Assembly (NCBI GenBank): GCA_947487845.1
Contig: CANKYC010000052.1
Location: 1 to 8,045 of the forward strand
DNA length: 8,045 nt
DNA from: Rickettsiales bacterium
GTDB taxonomy: Bacteria > Pseudomonadota > Alphaproteobacteria > Rickettsiales > UBA1997
Direction: 5' to 3'
Position 1 is the first letter of the stretch, and each line of letters begins with the position of its first letter. A program made the translations under genes and the position numbers. The notes beneath the pieces were generated by a model. It was not told the origin of the DNA, ran no database searches, and saw nothing but the letters and a program-made list of their open reading frames with translations. Positions 5,902 through 8,045 of this stretch are shown in pieces.

Positions 5902-6186
5902 TGGCTTTTCTTTTTCTAGTTGCGCCTCAGCAATTGAGCGCGCAATTCCGATTCCAATCAAAAGATTCACCGAAAAAATCGCCAGAATACTAACCATAAT
6001 CACTAAAACTTCATTTAGACGCGGATTTTTTAAAGCCAGAACCGTAATTAAAATGAGAAAACTGCTGTAAGAAACTGAAAGGCAGGAAATCTTTCTAACA
6101 TATTCCTGAAAGAAAAACAAACCACAAAGCCCGACTAGGCATAAGAAAATCAACAATCCGTAAATCAGTAAATAAATAAAACTCAT
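5893..6186 (-). CDS. Three-helix membrane protein, possibly MrpC/NuoK-like
   Basis: A 97-residue, strongly hydrophobic protein with three predicted membrane helices at about residues 2-27, 33-52 and 57-82 and a charged tail (AEAQLEKEKPNV). Topology, size and the pattern GLCGLFFFQEYVRKISCLSVSYSSF followed by NPRLNEVLVIMVSILAIF recall MrpC/MnhC and NuoK (helix-GLxG, then N/D-P-x-x-x-x-L-V). The conserved glutamate that NuoK carries in helix 2 is not seen, so the assignment is a structural resemblance only. It lies on the opposite strand to its neighbours: its stop abuts the stop of the 58-residue gene and its ATG is one base from the ATG of the IalB-like gene. Its promoter must therefore lie inside the IalB-like coding sequence. 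No alternative downstream Met preserves helix 1. Confidence 0.6.
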   Translation of the reverse strand: MSFIYLLIYGLLIFLCLVGLCGLFFFQEYVRKISCLSVSYSSFLILITVLALKNPRLNEVLVIMVSILAIFSVNLLIGIGIARSIAEAQLEKEKPNV

Positions 6187-6187
6187 A

Positions 6188-6703
6188 ATGAAAAAAATTT
6201 TTTTTGGATTTTTTTTAGCGACGTTTTTTCAGCTCACAAGCATTAATCAAGCTTTTAGCGAAATAATCGATATTCAAAACGAAGAAAAAACTTTTGGCGA
6301 CTGGAAAGTTTTTTGCGAAATCGATGCGATGATGGATTTGGCTCACTGCAAAGTTGCTTCAAAATTTTATGACAATACTTCCGTTGTAACAATCGAACCT
6401 ACTTTAAAATATTTAAGCCAACTTTATTTGGTAATTCCGCAAATCCAAATTGGCACTTTCGTAAAAATCCGCGTTGACCGCAATGATTTAATTCTTTCGC
6501 GCACTCTTGGCGCCAAAGATTTTGGACTTATTCCGCTTGACGATGAACAAAAAAATACTCTTTACCGCCAAATGAAAAATGGTGACTTTTTGTATTTGAG
6601 ATTTAGCGTGCGCGGCTCAGATAAAGACATTACGGTTAAAATCAGTCTCAAAGATTTTAGAAATGCTTTAACTTACTACAATTCTCGAGTTTCTTCAAAA
6701 TAA
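6188..6703 (+). CDS. IalB-family (invasion-associated locus B) exported protein
   Basis: A small periplasmic protein of 171 residues. An N-terminal signal peptide (MKKIFFGFFLATFFQL..., cleavage near AFS|E at about residue 24) precedes a domain that begins TFGDWKVFCEI, the GDW-x-V-x-C signature of the IalB family, with a second cysteine at Cys54 (AHCKVASKF) likely paired to Cys43. Then come LVIPQIQIGTFVKIRVDR, LILSRTLGAKDFGLIPLDDE and FLYLRFSVRGSDKDITVKISLKDF, the usual beta-rich continuation ending in a sLkgF-like strand. IalB was named in Bartonella for a role in erythrocyte invasion, but family members are widespread in alphaproteobacteria and their general role is unclear. The ATG lies one base from the divergent ATG of the membrane gene, so its promoter must overlap that gene. 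gap follows after 15 bases and may be cotranscribed. The first codons contain long A and T runs. Confidence 0.75.
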   Translation: MKKIFFGFFLATFFQLTSINQAFSEIIDIQNEEKTFGDWKVFCEIDAMMDLAHCKVASKFYDNTSVVTIEPTLKYLSQLYLVIPQIQIGTFVKIRVDRNDLILSRTLGAKDFGLIPLDDEQKNTLYRQMKNGDFLYLRFSVRGSDKDITVKISLKDFRNALTYYNSRVSSK

Positions 6704-6718
6704 TTAAATTAATAAAAT

Positions 6719-7726
6719 ATGACCATTCGCGTCGCAATTAATGGCCTTGGCAGAATTGGCCGCTGCGTTACCAGAGCAATTTTTGAAGATGCTCGTTATT
6801 CTAATATCGAACTTGTTGCGGTAAACGGACCAGCAGAAATCGGAACTCAAAAACATCTTTTAAAATATGATTCAATCCACGGTCGCTTTTCCAAAAGCGT
6901 TGAAGCTGATGGAGATTTTTTAGTGATCGATGGCAAAAAAGTTCGCCTTTTTGGTGAGCGCGATCCAAAAAAATTGCCTTGGGCTGATTTGAAAATCGAT
7001 GTGGTTCTTGAATGCACAGGAGTTTTTACTAAATATGATGATGCTCGCCAACATATTGATGCTGGTGCTAAAAAAGTTATTATCTCAGCTCCAGCAAAAG
7101 AAGATAACGTAAAAACAATTGTTTACGGCGTTAATGATGATTCGCTAAATGCCGATGATAAAGTTATTTCGGTTGGCTCTTGCACCACAAATTGTTTGGC
7201 TCCAATTGCCAAAGCAATTAATGATGTCATTGGAATTGAGAAAGGTTTCATGACGACAATTCACGCTTACACAAACGACCAAAACATCGTTGATAATTCA
7301 CACAAAGATTTACGCAGAGCCAGAGCTTGCGCAATGTCAATGATTCCAACTTCAACCGGTGCGGCAAAAGCAATTGGTTTGGTTTTGCCCGAGCTTAAAG
7401 GTAAATTGGACGGCAATGCGATTCGCGTTCCAACTGCTAACGTTTCAATGGTTGATTTAAATTTCATCGCTAAACGCGATACCACAAAAGAAGAAGTTAA
7501 TGAAGTTGTTAGAAAAGCTGCCGCAGGTAGAATGAAAGAAGTTCTGCAAATCATTGATGAACCTTTGGTTTCAATCGATTTCAATCACACAGGTTTTAGC
7601 TCTTGCTTCGACACAACTCAAACCAGAGTTATGGGCGGCAATTTAGTTAAAGTTGCTTCTTGGTATGATAATGAATGGGCATTTTCTTTGAGAATGCTTG
7701 ACGTGACTTCATTAATTCAGAAGTAG
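6719..7726 (+). CDS. gap: Glyceraldehyde-3-phosphate dehydrogenase, type I
   Basis: A cytosolic enzyme that oxidises and phosphorylates glyceraldehyde 3-phosphate to 1,3-bisphosphoglycerate with NAD(P)+, or runs in reverse in gluconeogenesis. Length is 335 residues, standard for the family. The Rossmann motif INGLGRIGR is at residues 7-15. The active-site SCTTNCLAP carries the nucleophile Cys155, and HAYTNDQN carries the base His182. The phosphate-binding STGAAKAIGLVLPEL and the C-terminal SWYDNEWAFSLRM are intact. Unusually, the coenzyme-selecting position after the second strand is VAVNGPAE, with Gly37 where NAD-specific enzymes have Asp, so NADP use is possible. It follows the IalB-like gene by 15 bases; no pgk, tkt or other glycolytic gene adjoins it. 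No Shine-Dalgarno motif precedes the ATG. The downstream 128 bases lead to element B. Confidence 0.98.
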   Translation: MTIRVAINGLGRIGRCVTRAIFEDARYSNIELVAVNGPAEIGTQKHLLKYDSIHGRFSKSVEADGDFLVIDGKKVRLFGERDPKKLPWADLKIDVVLECTGVFTKYDDARQHIDAGAKKVIISAPAKEDNVKTIVYGVNDDSLNADDKVISVGSCTTNCLAPIAKAINDVIGIEKGFMTTIHAYTNDQNIVDNSHKDLRRARACAMSMIPTSTGAAKAIGLVLPELKGKLDGNAIRVPTANVSMVDLNFIAKRDTTKEEVNEVVRKAAAGRMKEVLQIIDEPLVSIDFNHTGFSSCFDTTQTRVMGGNLVKVASWYDNEWAFSLRMLDVTSLIQK

Positions 7727-7854
7727 TTTTTTGAACTAATTCTTAAAAGAATAAAGAAGAGATTTTTAAAAAATTCTCTCCGTTATTTAAATTTTCTCGA
7801 TGACTAGCCGCCTTTAATTTAGCCATAATGGCGCTGTCGCAAATCAACTTTTTC
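7727..7854. other. Spacer after gap with weak hairpins
   Basis: This short AT-rich spacer holds ATTCTT-AA-AAGAAT (7739-7752), an imperfect AGAGATTTTT/AAA..TCTCT hairpin (7758-7779) not followed by a T run, and the palindrome GCCATAATGGC (7822-7832). None is a convincing intrinsic terminator. A 31-codon ORF (7828-7923) starts in it and runs through the conserved tail of element B; it is discussed as a finding only. Confidence 0.35.
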
Positions 7855-8045
7855 GTCGAACTTTTCGCAATTCTAAATTTTTTGAAACGCACGCGCATCT
7901 ATACCAAATTAACTATCTCTTGATAGCGCTAACGAAGTATTTTTGAGGAAAAATTGCGACTGGAAATGTAAGCTGTATCAAGTGATACAGCGTCATTTTC
8001 TGAGCAAATTTTTACCAAAAAGACAAAGTTATGGCTATCAAGAGA
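7855..8045 (-). repeat. Fold-back repeat element B (inverted copy of element A)
   Basis: Read on the minus strand, this repeats element A block by block. 8002-8024 matches A 23-45 with one change. The palindromic core is identical at 7973-7990. 7939-7960 is identical to A 87-108. 7855-7906 matches A 141-192 with three changes, and its 39 bases 7855-7893 are identical. Its own outer arms, 7916-7927 and 8034-8045 (TCTCTTGATAGC / GCTATCAAGAGA), are 12 bp perfect and share no sequence with A's arms. The stem around the core is also changed but still mostly paired (ATG with CAT and neighbouring bases). It lies downstream of gap in the same relative orientation as A lies downstream of the lipoprotein gene. 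The window ends on the last arm base, so the arm may be longer. Confidence 0.85.

Noticed and set aside
7739..7779. Hairpins after gap as an intrinsic terminator
   Set aside because: The stems are short or interrupted and no T tract follows.
1..8045. Linear plasmid or virus with terminal inverted repeats
   Set aside because: The edges are inverted copies, but the contents are housekeeping genes (gap, lolA, tolR, tolA) with no replication gene; a dispersed repeat at contig breaks is simpler.
1..8045. CRISPR array, tRNA or rRNA genes
   Set aside because: No regularly spaced direct repeats and no tRNA cloverleaf or rRNA sequence were seen on either strand.

Overview
The window reads as a chromosomal fragment of a low-G+C alphaproteobacterium. 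The evidence is an IalB-family exported protein, a TAXI-type TRAP solute-binding protein, LolA, and TolR and TolA with alphaproteobacterial-style C-terminal sequence, all in AT-rich DNA with palindromic repeats between genes. A Rickettsiales-like or other host-associated lineage is plausible, but sequence reading alone cannot fix the order.

Layout. Bases 1-192 are a long fold-back repeat (element A). On the minus strand follow a glycine-zipper lipoprotein (197-628), a strong intrinsic terminator (651-686) and a TAXI solute-binding protein (708-1679). A 319-bp divergent spacer separates these from a plus-strand cell-envelope block: an acidic amino acid/cation symporter (1999-3225), lolA (3194-3856, overlapping the symporter), tolR (3883-4302) and tolA (4299-5186, ATGA overlap). 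Bases 5187-5715 are a repeat island with three fold-back repeat families, one of them a 160-bp MITE with a TAA target duplication. Then come a 58-codon ORF (5716-5892), a three-helix membrane protein on the minus strand (5893-6186), an IalB-family protein (6188-6703) and gap (6719-7726). The right edge (7855-8045) is a second copy of the edge repeat, element B, inverted relative to A.

Function. The centre serves the envelope: LolA carries lipoproteins through the periplasm, and TolR/TolA are inner-membrane parts of the Tol-Pal machine, with tolQ, tolB and pal absent from the window. The two divergent transport genes (TAXI receptor and DAACS symporter) belong to families that both use carboxylate or acidic amino acid substrates. 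Gap supplies the central glycolytic/gluconeogenic step.

Most notable. (1) Elements A and B share several nearly identical blocks, but their outer stems (19 bp in A, 12 bp in B) have unrelated sequences that are each perfectly self-complementary, the pattern expected of a conserved structure. (2) A textbook intrinsic terminator (12-bp perfect stem plus eight T) lies inside the lolA signal-peptide codons, 22 bases after the symporter stop. (3) Genes around 5.7-6.7 kb are packed with zero or one base between them, with an 18-bp palindrome centred on two abutting stop codons.
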